The notes under the pieces: model-generated | Told to the model about the DNA's origin: nothing | The model's database searches: none | Seen by the model: the letters and a program-made list of their open reading frames with translations, nothing else | In this document: positions 25,180 through 33,825 of the stretch, one piece after another | How the letters are laid out: each line of letters begins with the position of its first letter | How positions within the stretch are numbered: position 1 is the first letter of the stretch | Program-made: the position numbers and the translations under genes | Assembly: GCA_937928405.1 (NCBI GenBank) | Contig: CALFWZ010000011.1 | Coordinates: 1 to 41,426 of the forward strand | Length of the DNA stretch: 41,426 nucleotides | Direction of reading: 5' to 3' | Origin: an uncultured Saprospiraceae bacterium | GTDB taxonomy: Bacteria > Bacteroidota > Bacteroidia > Chitinophagales > Saprospiraceae

Positions 25180-26346
25180 TTAACTCAATTGGTTGTTAGA
25201 CTTTAGGATTAGATCCGCAAATTCTCTAACAACTCCTTCTCCTCCTTTTTTGTTTAATAATGTAATTCCTTCAATGTTTTTTACATCGAGAAGTGCATCA
25301 GCAGGGCAAGCTGCGAAGCCTACTGCACTTAATAAATCTGTACAATTTATATCATCTCCTATGTAAGAAGTTTCTGAAAGCGTAATATTTTCTAGTGCAC
25401 ATATTTCTTTTGCGATCTCTAATTTACCCTTTCCATGTTTACCTTGAAATAGATAATCTACTTTAAGTTTTTTGGCTCGTCGGGAAACGAGCTTTGTATT
25501 TTCGGAAGTGATGATACCTGTTTTTATCCCAGCGTTGCGTAAAAGTTCCAATCCTTTTCCATCATGGGTATTAAATTTTTTAAGTTCATCTCCATTTTCA
25601 GCATAGTACATTCCAGCATCGGTTAAAACACCATCCACATCTGTTAGAAATAATTTAATTTTTTGTTTAGACCTGTCTGATTTTAAAATATATTTGCGCA
25701 TCAAATTTTCTGCAATTATCCAGTCATCTGGCTCATCTAATTCGACCGCTGTATAATCTGCCATTTCATGGATGAGTATTTTTCCGGAAAGACGGTTTTT
25801 ATCTCTAAGAATATTTCCAACTGAATTGATATAGAAGGCACCATTTTCCATTAATTCACCATCGAAGTCTTGCCTTCGTGGGCGATTTCGATAATCATAG
25901 TTTTTTGGTGTACCATCTGGATTCCAGTAAAATCGTTTTTGTCTTACACAAGAAAGTAAAGAGTCTCCATCCTTCATTTTTTGAAGACCACTACTAAAAT
26001 CGGTATTGATGGTAAGTGGAGAAGTAGCTTGCACCAAAAGCATTAAATTATTTTCTGCTATAGCTCTTTGGGTAATAAATTCTAGCATAACTGATTCGGT
26101 GCTAGAAACATCTTGGGCATTTTCTGGTTTCCGTTGATAGACTTTCGTCTTTGGAAATCCAAAAGACAATACAACTTCTTCTATTTTAGCACAGTCTGTG
26201 GCCACATAGATTTCATCTACTTCAGGGGTGTTTTCCAAGGCAAGAATATTCCAATAAACTAAGGGCTTACCGCAAAAAGAACGGATGTTTTTAAAGGGAA
26301 TACTTTTGCTACCACAGCGTGCAGGAATAAGTGCAATTACATTCAT
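25180..26346 (-). CDS. neuA: CMP-nonulosonate synthetase fused to a C-terminal HAD phosphatase
   Basis: A 388-aa protein with two domains. Residues 1-225 are an N-acylneuraminate cytidylyltransferase: IPARCGSKSIPFKNI (7-21), VQATSPLT near 105-112, and the acidic ELDEPDDW near 202-209. Residues 230-388 are a KdsC-like HAD phosphatase: LTDVDGVLTD with Asp236 and Asp238, GIITSENT at 277-284, and YIGDDINCTDLL near 328. The same domain order occurs in animal CMAS, and here the HAD active-site residues are intact. It would dephosphorylate a nonulosonate-9-phosphate and activate the sugar with CTP. A 115-bp gap separates it from the synthase. Confidence 0.88.
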   Translation of the reverse strand: MNVIALIPARCGSKSIPFKNIRSFCGKPLVYWNILALENTPEVDEIYVATDCAKIEEVVLSFGFPKTKVYQRKPENAQDVSSTESVMLEFITQRAIAENNLMLLVQATSPLTINTDFSSGLQKMKDGDSLLSCVRQKRFYWNPDGTPKNYDYRNRPRRQDFDGELMENGAFYINSVGNILRDKNRLSGKILIHEMADYTAVELDEPDDWIIAENLMRKYILKSDRSKQKIKLFLTDVDGVLTDAGMYYAENGDELKKFNTHDGKGLELLRNAGIKTGIITSENTKLVSRRAKKLKVDYLFQGKHGKGKLEIAKEICALENITLSETSYIGDDINCTDLLSAVGFAACPADALLDVKNIEGITLLNKKGGEGVVREFADLILKSNNQLS

Positions 26347-26461
26347 ATGAAAGGAAAGGGAGAAACAGTAATAATAAAAGCTTAATTAGACGTTATATCA
26401 AGTAATGACCGACGCTAATCATCAAATTAGCTGGTAACCGTATATAGAGAATACTGATATT

Positions 26462-27343
26462 TTAGTGTGGTCGATATTTTAGCTTATCTCTTTGAGGCTT
26501 CTCAATTTCTAGAATTTCTTCTTTCTTATAAGACAGTGCTTTATGGGTTGCAGCTAAGTCTCTGCAAAGTTTTGTGAGGCCGGGTGTTTCGAGCGAAGCA
26601 GCATGATCAGTTCCTTTCCAGGTACGATCTTTTGTAAAATGACGCTCGATCCAATACGCTCCCAAAGTATAGGCTGCAATATCAATGGCCATACCGAGGT
26701 GATGCCCCGAAAAAGCAATTGCTTTTACTTTATCACCAAAATCTTCTTGAAGCCGATTAATTTCCAAAAGACATACATCTTCAAAAGGAACTGGATAACC
26801 AGAAGTACAGGAATAGATCACCAGCCTATCTTTGGCGGTACCCGTTTCTTCAAAAAAGTTAACAATTTTCTTTATCTCATCCTGTGTTGTCATTCCACAA
26901 GATACATGGACTTCTCCTTGGAATTTATCTCGGAGTAACTTCATCATCTCTAAATGATTATTACAGGCAGAGGGAACTTTTATATAGTCAGGTTTAATGC
27001 CAATTACTTCATAGGCAGAAGTCATATCCCAAACAGATGTCGCATAACCTACTCCAATTTTTTTACAGTAATCCATTAACTCTTGATGCTGGGAAATGTC
27101 GAGCTCCAAAAATTCACGATGTGCACCATAAGTATCTCCATAAGAATTATAAGCAACAGGGTGGGGGGCATTGTATTGCTCTTTAGTCAGAAGTTCTTTT
27201 GGCGTTCGCTTTTGAAATTTAGCATAAGTAGCACCAGATTGTTTCGCTAAACGAATTAATTCAAAAGCAATATCCATTTGCCCCATATGGTTACAACCTA
27301 TTTCTGCCACAACTTTCGGTAATTGATAACTTTTCTTTGTCAT
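26462..27343 (-). CDS. Nonulosonate (sialic acid/KDN) synthase, SAF-less NANS-like
   Basis: A 293-aa protein, shorter than the usual 340-360 aa. It is a NeuB-type TIM barrel throughout: AEIGCNHMG at 13-21, YAKFQKRTP at 40-48, IKVPS at 121-125, SGHHLG with His214, and ERHFTKDRTWKGTDHAASLE at 233-252 with metal-binding His235. The C-terminal SAF (antifreeze-like) domain is absent, with the stop codon 115 bp before the next gene, so no room remains for it. The DRTWKGTDHAASLE segment resembles animal NANS more than bacterial NeuB (from memory), suggesting condensation of phosphoenolpyruvate with a 6-phosphorylated mannose or ManNAc. It is the first gene of the cluster; CAAATATA at 27415-27422 may be its -7 box. 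Confidence 0.82.
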   Translation of the reverse strand: MTKKSYQLPKVVAEIGCNHMGQMDIAFELIRLAKQSGATYAKFQKRTPKELLTKEQYNAPHPVAYNSYGDTYGAHREFLELDISQHQELMDYCKKIGVGYATSVWDMTSAYEVIGIKPDYIKVPSACNNHLEMMKLLRDKFQGEVHVSCGMTTQDEIKKIVNFFEETGTAKDRLVIYSCTSGYPVPFEDVCLLEINRLQEDFGDKVKAIAFSGHHLGMAIDIAAYTLGAYWIERHFTKDRTWKGTDHAASLETPGLTKLCRDLAATHKALSYKKEEILEIEKPQRDKLKYRPH

Positions 27344-27958
27344 AGTTTATTAGTTAAATCGATTTCTAGTAATATTTAGTTTTTTATGAAGAGGAAATCT
27401 ACTGACAATTACAACAAATATAGTCTGAATTAGCCATATATTTTAAACGTTTTTTATTGTTTTTTGTTGCAGCTTGATGACGCTTACCCCCAGTATTAGG
27501 ATCCGTCAGTAGTTAACTTGAAAATTTACATCCTGCATAGAGCTAGCCTTTTACCTTATCTGAAGACGGTACCGTTCAACAATTTTCCACTAATCACCTC
27601 CCAACTCATCTCTAAAACGGTAGCTTCTCATACACTGTAATCTAAGTAAATTACTAAGGGACTGTTCTATTTAAACGTAAATGTATTTTTTCCTTGGAAT
27701 ACTTTACTATTCTAAGAACCGAGCTGTGAGAATGTTAACAGTAAATATTCGATCTACTCAAAGGTTTTCCATAGCTTCTAAATAAGCTAGGGCAGGACTA
27801 AACGCCAAAGAAAATTTTTCTGTGTTAGACTGAATAATCATGGTTAGTGAATCAGTGCCAAAAAAAGCTATAGAATTGACGAAAAACGAATGAATATGGT
27901 GGTTCATTTATAAAGGTAAAGTCTAGTAATACCTGAATACCTCAAAACTAAACAAAAA
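27344..27958. other. Gene-less region upstream of the nonulosonate cluster
   Basis: No frame of coding character was found across more than 600 bp on either strand. It contains a possible minus-strand -7 box (27415-27422) and the palindrome ACGGTACCGT near 27567. It is followed by an intrinsic terminator facing right, though no plus-strand gene precedes it. It may hold an sRNA or the relic of a deleted gene. Confidence 0.5.
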
Positions 27959-27995
27959 TAGCCAACCGAACAGGTGTCGGTTGGCTAATTTTTTT
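27959..27995 (+). terminator. Orphan intrinsic terminator
   Basis: An 11-bp perfect stem (27959-27969 with 27977-27987) with a 7-nt loop is followed by a run of eight T. The minus side is also T-rich. No gene ends at it on either strand. Confidence 0.85.
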
Positions 27996-28263
27996 GTGGT
28001 CTGGTGTAATGGAAGCCACGTATAATTCTGTATGAAAATAGCCCTTCTTTGACTGTATTTGTATTCAAGCCTTAGTGAAGTAATTCAAAAGTAAATAGAA
28101 TTAAAGGAAGTTGTGTAGAAAATTTTGCCATAAACTGGAACTTAGATATAGGTTTTTTTATCAAAAAAAATAGATTTTCACTAAGTAGATTGAAGAATTA
28201 CCTTTAAAGTAGAGCAAAAACTATAAATAATATTGCCTATTTTTACAAAAAAAAGGAATTCAG

Positions 28264-29700
28264 ATGGATGATTTTATACATGGTTTTGTGCATAAACTTA
28301 GTCTTAGCGAGAAAGCTTACTTCAAAAAATTCGCTTCCTTTCATCATGGTAACAAAGATAAGAATTACCTGAAGCTATATGATCTGTTTATTGGACAGGC
28401 GAATTTTGTGGAAGAAGAACTAGTTCCGGCCCTAGATAAAATTGGATTAGCGAAGCATTATAGTTCTGAACAAAATTATCTTTATCGGCAATTGATGACG
28501 AGTTTGATCAACTTTCATTTTGAAAATACGACCTACCGAAAACTTTCCAAGCAAATTCTCGCGATTGATTTATTAATGGAAAAAGGATTTAGAAAGAAAG
28601 CCAATAAGGTATTGCGAAAAGCAAAAAAACTGGCGACGGATCTCGAAGAGTTTTCTATTCTTCTAAAACTAATTCAATTAGAAGAAGAGATTTTATTTAG
28701 AGAAGGAATTCTAAATTTCACCAAAAAATTAGAAGAACTTAAACAGGAAAGGCAACGGATTATGTTGATCATGGAAAATTATAGTGATCTGCGGCTACTG
28801 AGAGAGCAGGTGCGAGAATTACAATACACCGTTCGGTATACACGAGAGTTTGAAGATTATCCCGAATTGCTAAATCCATCGTTGCTAACTCATGCTTCGA
28901 ATGCATTGTCGATAAAAGCATTATCGCATTGGTATTATATCGAAATGTCGATTGCCAATATGAAAGGCGAAGTAAAAACATCTTTAGCATCTGGTGAACG
29001 TACGTTAGAATTAATTGAAGCATATCCAGCACTTTTTCCAAGTTTACAACGTGCCGTCACATTGAGTAATATTATTTATGATGCTGTTCTAATAAACGAC
29101 CGATCGTTATTTAATGAAAAAATGACGCAGTTAAAGAATCAAACGAATGTTAATAAATTCTATCTTAGGTATGTAGAGTATGTTCGGAAATTAAAATTTG
29201 GAACAGTTAATCATGATCTTGATCTCCTGCTGGATACTTTGAAGCCCGCACATGATTTTATTTTTAATGAACATCAGCTAATTGAAACGGCACAGCGAAA
29301 TAATTTATTAGTCGGGATGTGTGGTGGTTGGATGATTCTTGGCGAATTTAATAAAGTCATTGAGTTATTAAATCTTTGGGAGCAGGTAACGGCTAAAAGT
29401 TTATATCTTTCTTTTCGTCGGATAGCTAGACTTATTAGTTATTACGAAATGGAATGGCATAATTTATTGGAAAGTGAAATACAGAGTACTTATAAAACTT
29501 TAAAAAAACATGGTGTTTATGAAAAAAGAGAACAAGTACTATTGGCATTCTTTCGAGTGGTCGTCAAAAAACCGAATAACCAACAACAAGCCCGTCAACA
29601 ACTCTGTGAAAAACTTTCCGCTATCGAAGCAAATCCAGACTTAGAATTATTCTATCCAGATTTTGATTATTTGTGGTGGGCAAAAAGTGGAAGAAGGTAA
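28264..29700 (+). CDS. Unrecognised 478-aa all-helical protein (TPR-like appearance)
   Basis: I do not recognise this family. There is no signal peptide and no membrane segment, so it should be cytoplasmic. The sequence is nearly all amphipathic helix, with regularly spaced Leu/Tyr and charged residues (for example AIDLLMEKGFRKKANKVLRKAKKLA near 104-128), reminiscent of TPR or other helical-solenoid scaffolds. The start at ATG 28264 follows an AAAAGGA ribosome-binding-like stretch. It stands alone, behind a 900-bp gene-less region. Function unknown; a scaffold or regulatory protein-interaction role is only an inference from the fold-like pattern. Confidence 0.75.
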   Translation: MDDFIHGFVHKLSLSEKAYFKKFASFHHGNKDKNYLKLYDLFIGQANFVEEELVPALDKIGLAKHYSSEQNYLYRQLMTSLINFHFENTTYRKLSKQILAIDLLMEKGFRKKANKVLRKAKKLATDLEEFSILLKLIQLEEEILFREGILNFTKKLEELKQERQRIMLIMENYSDLRLLREQVRELQYTVRYTREFEDYPELLNPSLLTHASNALSIKALSHWYYIEMSIANMKGEVKTSLASGERTLELIEAYPALFPSLQRAVTLSNIIYDAVLINDRSLFNEKMTQLKNQTNVNKFYLRYVEYVRKLKFGTVNHDLDLLLDTLKPAHDFIFNEHQLIETAQRNNLLVGMCGGWMILGEFNKVIELLNLWEQVTAKSLYLSFRRIARLISYYEMEWHNLLESEIQSTYKTLKKHGVYEKREQVLLAFFRVVVKKPNNQQQARQQLCEKLSAIEANPDLELFYPDFDYLWWAKSGRR

Positions 29701-30071
29701 TGATGTAATGAATAAAAAAATGGGTTAATGAAAATTAATAATGCCTTCTTTCGTGTCTTACTTGAGCAGTTAGTTCAATAGATCACTGCCATTTTAGAAT
29801 GACATCTCGCTAAAAAGTATTTTCTTCACAATTTTTATTGTAACCTAGATTTGTCGGTAGACAAGGAAAGTCCGGATGAAACGAAGCGTATGGTGAAAGG
29901 CATGGTGAAAATTTGAAGAAATTTAGGTTGCCGTGTATTTATTGCTATTCAGGAGTTAAGCTTAGCTAGAAACAAAAAACAACTGATATGAATGATGAAA
30001 TTATCATCTTTTACCTTTGCTCCCCCCAAAAGATTTTTTAGCTTTGTTCAATATTTCAAACCTCCAATACT
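29701..30071. other. Intergenic region holding a candidate structured RNA
   Basis: This 371-bp spacer between two plus-strand genes has no open frame of note. Its middle part folds as described for 29842-29929. A TAGATTTG at 29846-29853 also fits a -7 box for the peptidase gene, which would give a 210-nt leader. The two readings compete. Confidence 0.5.
29842..29929 (+). ncRNA. Candidate structured RNA with an RNase P CR-I-like motif
   Basis: Outer arms at 29842-29852 and 29919-29929 pair over 11 bp with one G-U. Inside, TTGTC-GGTA-GACAA (29851-29864) forms a tetraloop hairpin, followed by AAGGAAAGTCCGG (29863-29875), which matches the conserved CR-I of bacterial RNase P RNA. GGTGAAAGG and GGTTGCCG further on echo other rnpB segments in the right order. 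At about 90 nt it is far too short for an intact rnpB. It may be a relic, a shrunken derivative or an unrelated leader structure. Confidence 0.3.
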
Positions 30072-32651
30072 ATGAGAAAAATAATTCTGTCCTTCCTTTG
30101 TCTTTTTATGATGTATTCAGTGACAGCGCAAAAACCTTCACTAGATTATTATTTTACCGATACGAACTTTGCCGCAGACATCCCAACTCCAGAATCCATC
30201 TTGGGATACCAAATTGGAGAATGGCACGTCAGCCACGATCAAGTAGTGATGTACTTTCGTGCGCTAGCTGCTGCTTCTGACCGCGTTACCCTGACCGAAT
30301 ACGCCCGCTCCTATGAGCAACGTCCGTTGATCTACCTGACGGTGACTTCCACGGAAAACCATCGACAACTCCAAAAAATTAAAGATAATCATCTTGCCAA
30401 TTTACAGGGAGACAAAAAATCGGAAGGACCAGTCGTACTTTATCAAGGTTATAGTGTGCATGGCAATGAGGCTAGTGGTGGTAACGCAGCGCTTCTTTAC
30501 GCATATTACCTAGCGGCTTCTCAATCCGATGAAGTAAAGAATTATTTGAAAAATGCAGTCATCTTGTTAGATCCTGTTTTCAATCCTGATGGATTTCATC
30601 GTTTTTCTACTTGGGTAAACCAACATAAAAATAAGAATATGGTCAGCGACCCTGCCGATCGTGAATACACAGAAGCCTATCCAAGAGGACGAACCAACCA
30701 TTATTGGTTTGATCTCAACCGGGATTGGTTGCCAGTGCAGCACCCTGAAAGCCAAGGACGAATTCGTAATTTCCACGAATGGTATCCAAACATTTTGACA
30801 GATCACCATGAGATGGGAACCAATAGTACTTTCTTTTTTCAGCCTGGTATTCCTTCTCGAACCAATCCAATTACTCCAAACCGTAACCAGGAACTAACCG
30901 GAATGATTGCCGAATTTCACGCAGAAGCACTAGATGAAATTGGATCTTTATATTATTCTAAAGAATCTTTCGATGATTTTTATTATGGAAAAGGATCTAC
31001 CTATCCAGATGTAAAAGGTAGTATCGGAATTTTATTCGAACAAGCAAGCTCTCGTGGTCATTTACAGGAAAGTGCCAATGGATTATTAAGTTTTCCTTTT
31101 ACGATACGTAACCAGCTGCGAACTTCTATCTCTACCTTAAAGGCGGGTGTTAATTTGCGAAAAGAACTATTAAGTTACCAAAGAGATTTTTATCAATCTG
31201 CTAAAAAGGAAGCCGCTGGAGCAAATGTGAAAGGTTATATATTTGGTAATCCAAAAGATCAATTTCGGACTCGCGAATTTGTGAAAATATTATTGCGTCA
31301 TAAGATTGAAGTAAAACAAGGCACAAAAAATCAACGCGTTGATGGCATAGAATTCTTAAAAGATAAAACCTATTCCGTCTCTATGGATCAACCACAATAT
31401 CATTTGCTGCGCGCTATTTTTGAAAAAACGACGGACTTCCCAGATAGCTTATTTTACGATGTATCGGCTTGGACCTTACCGCTCGCTTTTGGTCTCAATT
31501 ATGCAGCGGTTAGTGGAGATAAAATGGGAAGTAAAGTAGTGACAGAAAAAATGATGGAAGCGATGGCATATCCAGCATTAGAAAAATCCAACTATGCGTA
31601 TGTCTTATCTTGGAACGAATATCTCTCTCCCGCTGCGTTGTTTGCTATTCAAAAAGCCGGGTTAAACACCAAACTAGCCAACAAGGAATTGACTTGGGAA
31701 AAAGATGGTAAAATCCAACGAGCTTCGACGGGATCGATTATGATTCCAGTAAAAAACAATCAGAAGTTGAGTGTGGGGGAGATTTATAATTTATTGAACG
31801 ATATTCAAAAAAAGTATTCCGTTGAAATCAAGCCGATTGCTTCAGGAAATACGGGTGGTATTAATTTGGGTAGCCCTTCTTTTACCGCACTGGATAAGCC
31901 TGAAGTGTTGCTCGTGGTGGGACGAGGAGTGACGAGTTACGACGCAGGAGAAGTCTGGCACCTATTGGATCAGCGGTATGATATGACCGTTTCGATGGTA
32001 GAAATGGATCGATTGGGACGAATTGATTTGAGTCGTTACAACGTGATGGTTTTACCTAATGGAAGCTATGGAAATTTAGAGGCAGTCGATGATCTTAGAG
32101 ATTGGATACGAGCAGGAGGAACCTTGATTGCAAATCGAGGAGCCATCAATTGGGCGAAAGGCCAGGGAATTGCCAACGTAAAATACAAAAGTAAAAAGTC
32201 AGAAAAAGGTACCCAACAAATACCTTATAATCGCCGATCCACCATCAACGGTGCGCAAGTGATTGGAGGAGCTATCTTTGAAACCAAAGCCGACTTAACC
32301 CATCCTTTACTCTATGGTTATGAGCAGGATCGTATCCCCGTCTTTCATCGTGGTACCCAGTTTTTAGAGATTACTGGAAACCGTTATGCTACACCATTGA
32401 CCTACACTAATAACCCAGTAATGAGCGGCTATATTTCTAGTAAGAATTTGAAAACGCTTAAAAATTCTGCTGCCATTACCGTCAATCGTTTAGGGCGAGG
32501 GCGAGTCATTAGCATGGTGCCAAATCCAAATTTTAGAGCTTTCTGGTATGGAACGAATAAGTTATTTGCCAATGCAATTTTCTTTGGTAATACGATTAGC
32601 AGTCAAGCTGCCAATTCTGCCCCACCTATGAAAAAGAAAGAAACGAATTAG
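30072..32651 (+). CDS. Secreted M14-family zinc carboxypeptidase
   Basis: An 859-aa protein with a signal peptide (MRKIILSFLCLFMMYSVTAQ). The catalytic domain covers about residues 40-400: the zinc-binding HGNE with His130 and Glu133, NPDGFHRF at 171-178, NRDWLPVQHPE, the third ligand in TDHHEMG (His245 or His246), and the catalytic Glu323 in ILFEQASSRGH. The remaining 450 residues include a glutamine-amidotransferase-like fold around 606-700 (LLVVGRG, VLPNGSYG). It should cleave C-terminal residues from peptides outside the cytoplasm. There is no visible T9SS sorting domain. It probably forms a monocistron, terminated at 32675-32713. Confidence 0.9.
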   Translation: MRKIILSFLCLFMMYSVTAQKPSLDYYFTDTNFAADIPTPESILGYQIGEWHVSHDQVVMYFRALAAASDRVTLTEYARSYEQRPLIYLTVTSTENHRQLQKIKDNHLANLQGDKKSEGPVVLYQGYSVHGNEASGGNAALLYAYYLAASQSDEVKNYLKNAVILLDPVFNPDGFHRFSTWVNQHKNKNMVSDPADREYTEAYPRGRTNHYWFDLNRDWLPVQHPESQGRIRNFHEWYPNILTDHHEMGTNSTFFFQPGIPSRTNPITPNRNQELTGMIAEFHAEALDEIGSLYYSKESFDDFYYGKGSTYPDVKGSIGILFEQASSRGHLQESANGLLSFPFTIRNQLRTSISTLKAGVNLRKELLSYQRDFYQSAKKEAAGANVKGYIFGNPKDQFRTREFVKILLRHKIEVKQGTKNQRVDGIEFLKDKTYSVSMDQPQYHLLRAIFEKTTDFPDSLFYDVSAWTLPLAFGLNYAAVSGDKMGSKVVTEKMMEAMAYPALEKSNYAYVLSWNEYLSPAALFAIQKAGLNTKLANKELTWEKDGKIQRASTGSIMIPVKNNQKLSVGEIYNLLNDIQKKYSVEIKPIASGNTGGINLGSPSFTALDKPEVLLVVGRGVTSYDAGEVWHLLDQRYDMTVSMVEMDRLGRIDLSRYNVMVLPNGSYGNLEAVDDLRDWIRAGGTLIANRGAINWAKGQGIANVKYKSKKSEKGTQQIPYNRRSTINGAQVIGGAIFETKADLTHPLLYGYEQDRIPVFHRGTQFLEITGNRYATPLTYTNNPVMSGYISSKNLKTLKNSAAITVNRLGRGRVISMVPNPNFRAFWYGTNKLFANAIFFGNTISSQAANSAPPMKKKETN

Positions 32652-32674
32652 TTTTTACTAAATAAGCATCTTAG

Positions 32675-32713
32675 AAAATGGTCGATCTTTTTATGAAAAG
32701 GATCGGCCATTTT
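32675..32713 (+). terminator. Intrinsic terminator of the M14 peptidase gene
   Basis: Arms of about 17 bp, with one G-U pair and one bulge, flank a TATG loop and are followed by a T run (32710-32715). It lies 23 bp after the stop codon. Confidence 0.8.
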
Positions 32714-32788
32714 TTGATTTTTTTCAGTTTGAATTCAGAAATTCTACCTACCATCTACATCCACACATGCCTCCCGTCCGCTTACGCG

Positions 32789-32809
32789 CCTGCCTGCCGG
32801 TCAGGCAGG
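32789..32809. repeat. GC-rich palindrome CCTGCCTG-CCGGT-CAGGCAGG
   Basis: Perfect 8-bp arms surround a 5-nt loop, within a GC-rich patch of about 100 bp (32765-32860) that contrasts with its surroundings. It shares the CTGCC/GGCAG core of the element at 5422-5435. Overlapping small open frames here are not credible genes. Confidence 0.6.
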
Positions 32810-32875
32810 GTGCCTTCCCTTGCCGCATTGTCATGCGTCACCCTCGTTCCTCGGGATCGGTCAGTTATCCACAAA

Positions 32876-33406
32876 TCAACTACATGGTTCAGTCGAAAAA
32901 CCTTTTCCATTCCCACCGCGATCCGGCCAACATTCCCATAGCTGTCCCGCTTTTTCTATCTGCCAAAGATTATCTTTTTGTAATAATTTTAGAATAGTCA
33001 AACTGCCTTTCATCGCATCATCTAATAAACCGTCTTCTGTAATCGTAATGATAATTTGATCTCTTGTCTCAGGACCGGGAGCAACAACTTCGATTTTTTT
33101 AGATTCACTTTCTAGTTGATTGCTCGTATAGTGTAGCGCTATCATAAAAGGAGAGTTTACCCAATCTTGTTTAGCATCATCGGCTTCGATAATGGATTTG
33201 TTAAAATCATTGATGTCGATTTTTTTTCCTTTAGAAAGCAAGGAAGTAAGGCTTTCGAAATCATTTTTCTTGATGACAGGAGGAAGCGTGGTGCTAGAAT
33301 CTACTGAGGTATTTGGCGGAGCGGTTGTGGTAACTTTGGTAGATTCTTCACAAGCAAATAGTAGCAGACAACTGCTCAGAATGATTAAATAAAAAAGCTG
33401 TTTCAT
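32876..33406 (-). CDS. Small lipoprotein of unknown function
   Basis: A 176-aa protein with a lipoprotein signal (MKQLFYLIILSSCLLLFAC, lipid Cys19) followed by a Thr/Ser/Pro-rich linker (TTAPPNTSVDSSTTLPP). The rest is a soluble domain with no motif I recognise, ending in WECWPDRGGNGKGF. It is anchored to a membrane. It is convergent with the peptidase gene. The stop codon is embedded in TTGATTTG, the same octamer as the tandem array at 1073-1144, here as a single copy. Confidence 0.75.
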   Translation of the reverse strand: MKQLFYLIILSSCLLLFACEESTKVTTTAPPNTSVDSSTTLPPVIKKNDFESLTSLLSKGKKIDINDFNKSIIEADDAKQDWVNSPFMIALHYTSNQLESESKKIEVVAPGPETRDQIIITITEDGLLDDAMKGSLTILKLLQKDNLWQIEKAGQLWECWPDRGGNGKGFSTEPCS

Positions 33407-33596
33407 CTTTTTTATTTAAATATAGGCAGAAACGAGGCAATTAAACGACAAATATCAAAAATATTATTATTTCATTAACCAGCGTTAAGAAATATGTGGA
33501 GACCTAAGATAGTTTTATCAATAGACACGCTTAATTACCAATTGTCTAAATAAATGAGTAACCCAAAGTCTTTAACACCAAAAACTTGATAATATT

Positions 33597-33821
33597 ATGG
33601 TTAGTTACGATGAAGCTGGAACAAGTAAAAAAATAAAACGCCGAGCGCTACTGGTTACTAGTACTTTTTATTTCCTATTATTTGGCCTTTTAATTTTCGG
33701 GTATCAAGAAAATATTGTTGATCTATTTCCAGATTTTATTATGGAATGGTTGGATACCCTTTTTAAAATGAACACCACACCAGTTGAAGCCGCTCCGCAA
33801 GCGAATGGTTCTTTTATTTGA
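33597..33821 (+). CDS. Small single-pass membrane protein of unknown function
   Basis: A 74-aa product: a basic N-terminal region (SKKIKRRALLV), one hydrophobic segment around residues 18-38, and a short acidic-to-neutral C-terminal tail. The size and topology are plausible for a real small protein, but no family is recognised. It is followed at once by a 20-bp palindrome. The giant adhesin gene starts 276 bp downstream. Confidence 0.5.
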   Translation: MVSYDEAGTSKKIKRRALLVTSTFYFLLFGLLIFGYQENIVDLFPDFIMEWLDTLFKMNTTPVEAAPQANGSFI

Positions 33822-33825
33822 GTAA

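Noticed and set aside
26346..26462. The synthase missing its SAF domain because of a frameshift
   Set aside because: Only 115 bp separate the stop from the next gene, too little to encode a SAF domain in any frame, so the short form is real in this sequence.
32678..33059. Three overlapping plus-strand frames (76-87 aa) after the M14 gene
   Set aside because: They run through a terminator, a GC-rich palindrome and into the antisense of the lipoprotein gene; no start or motif supports them.
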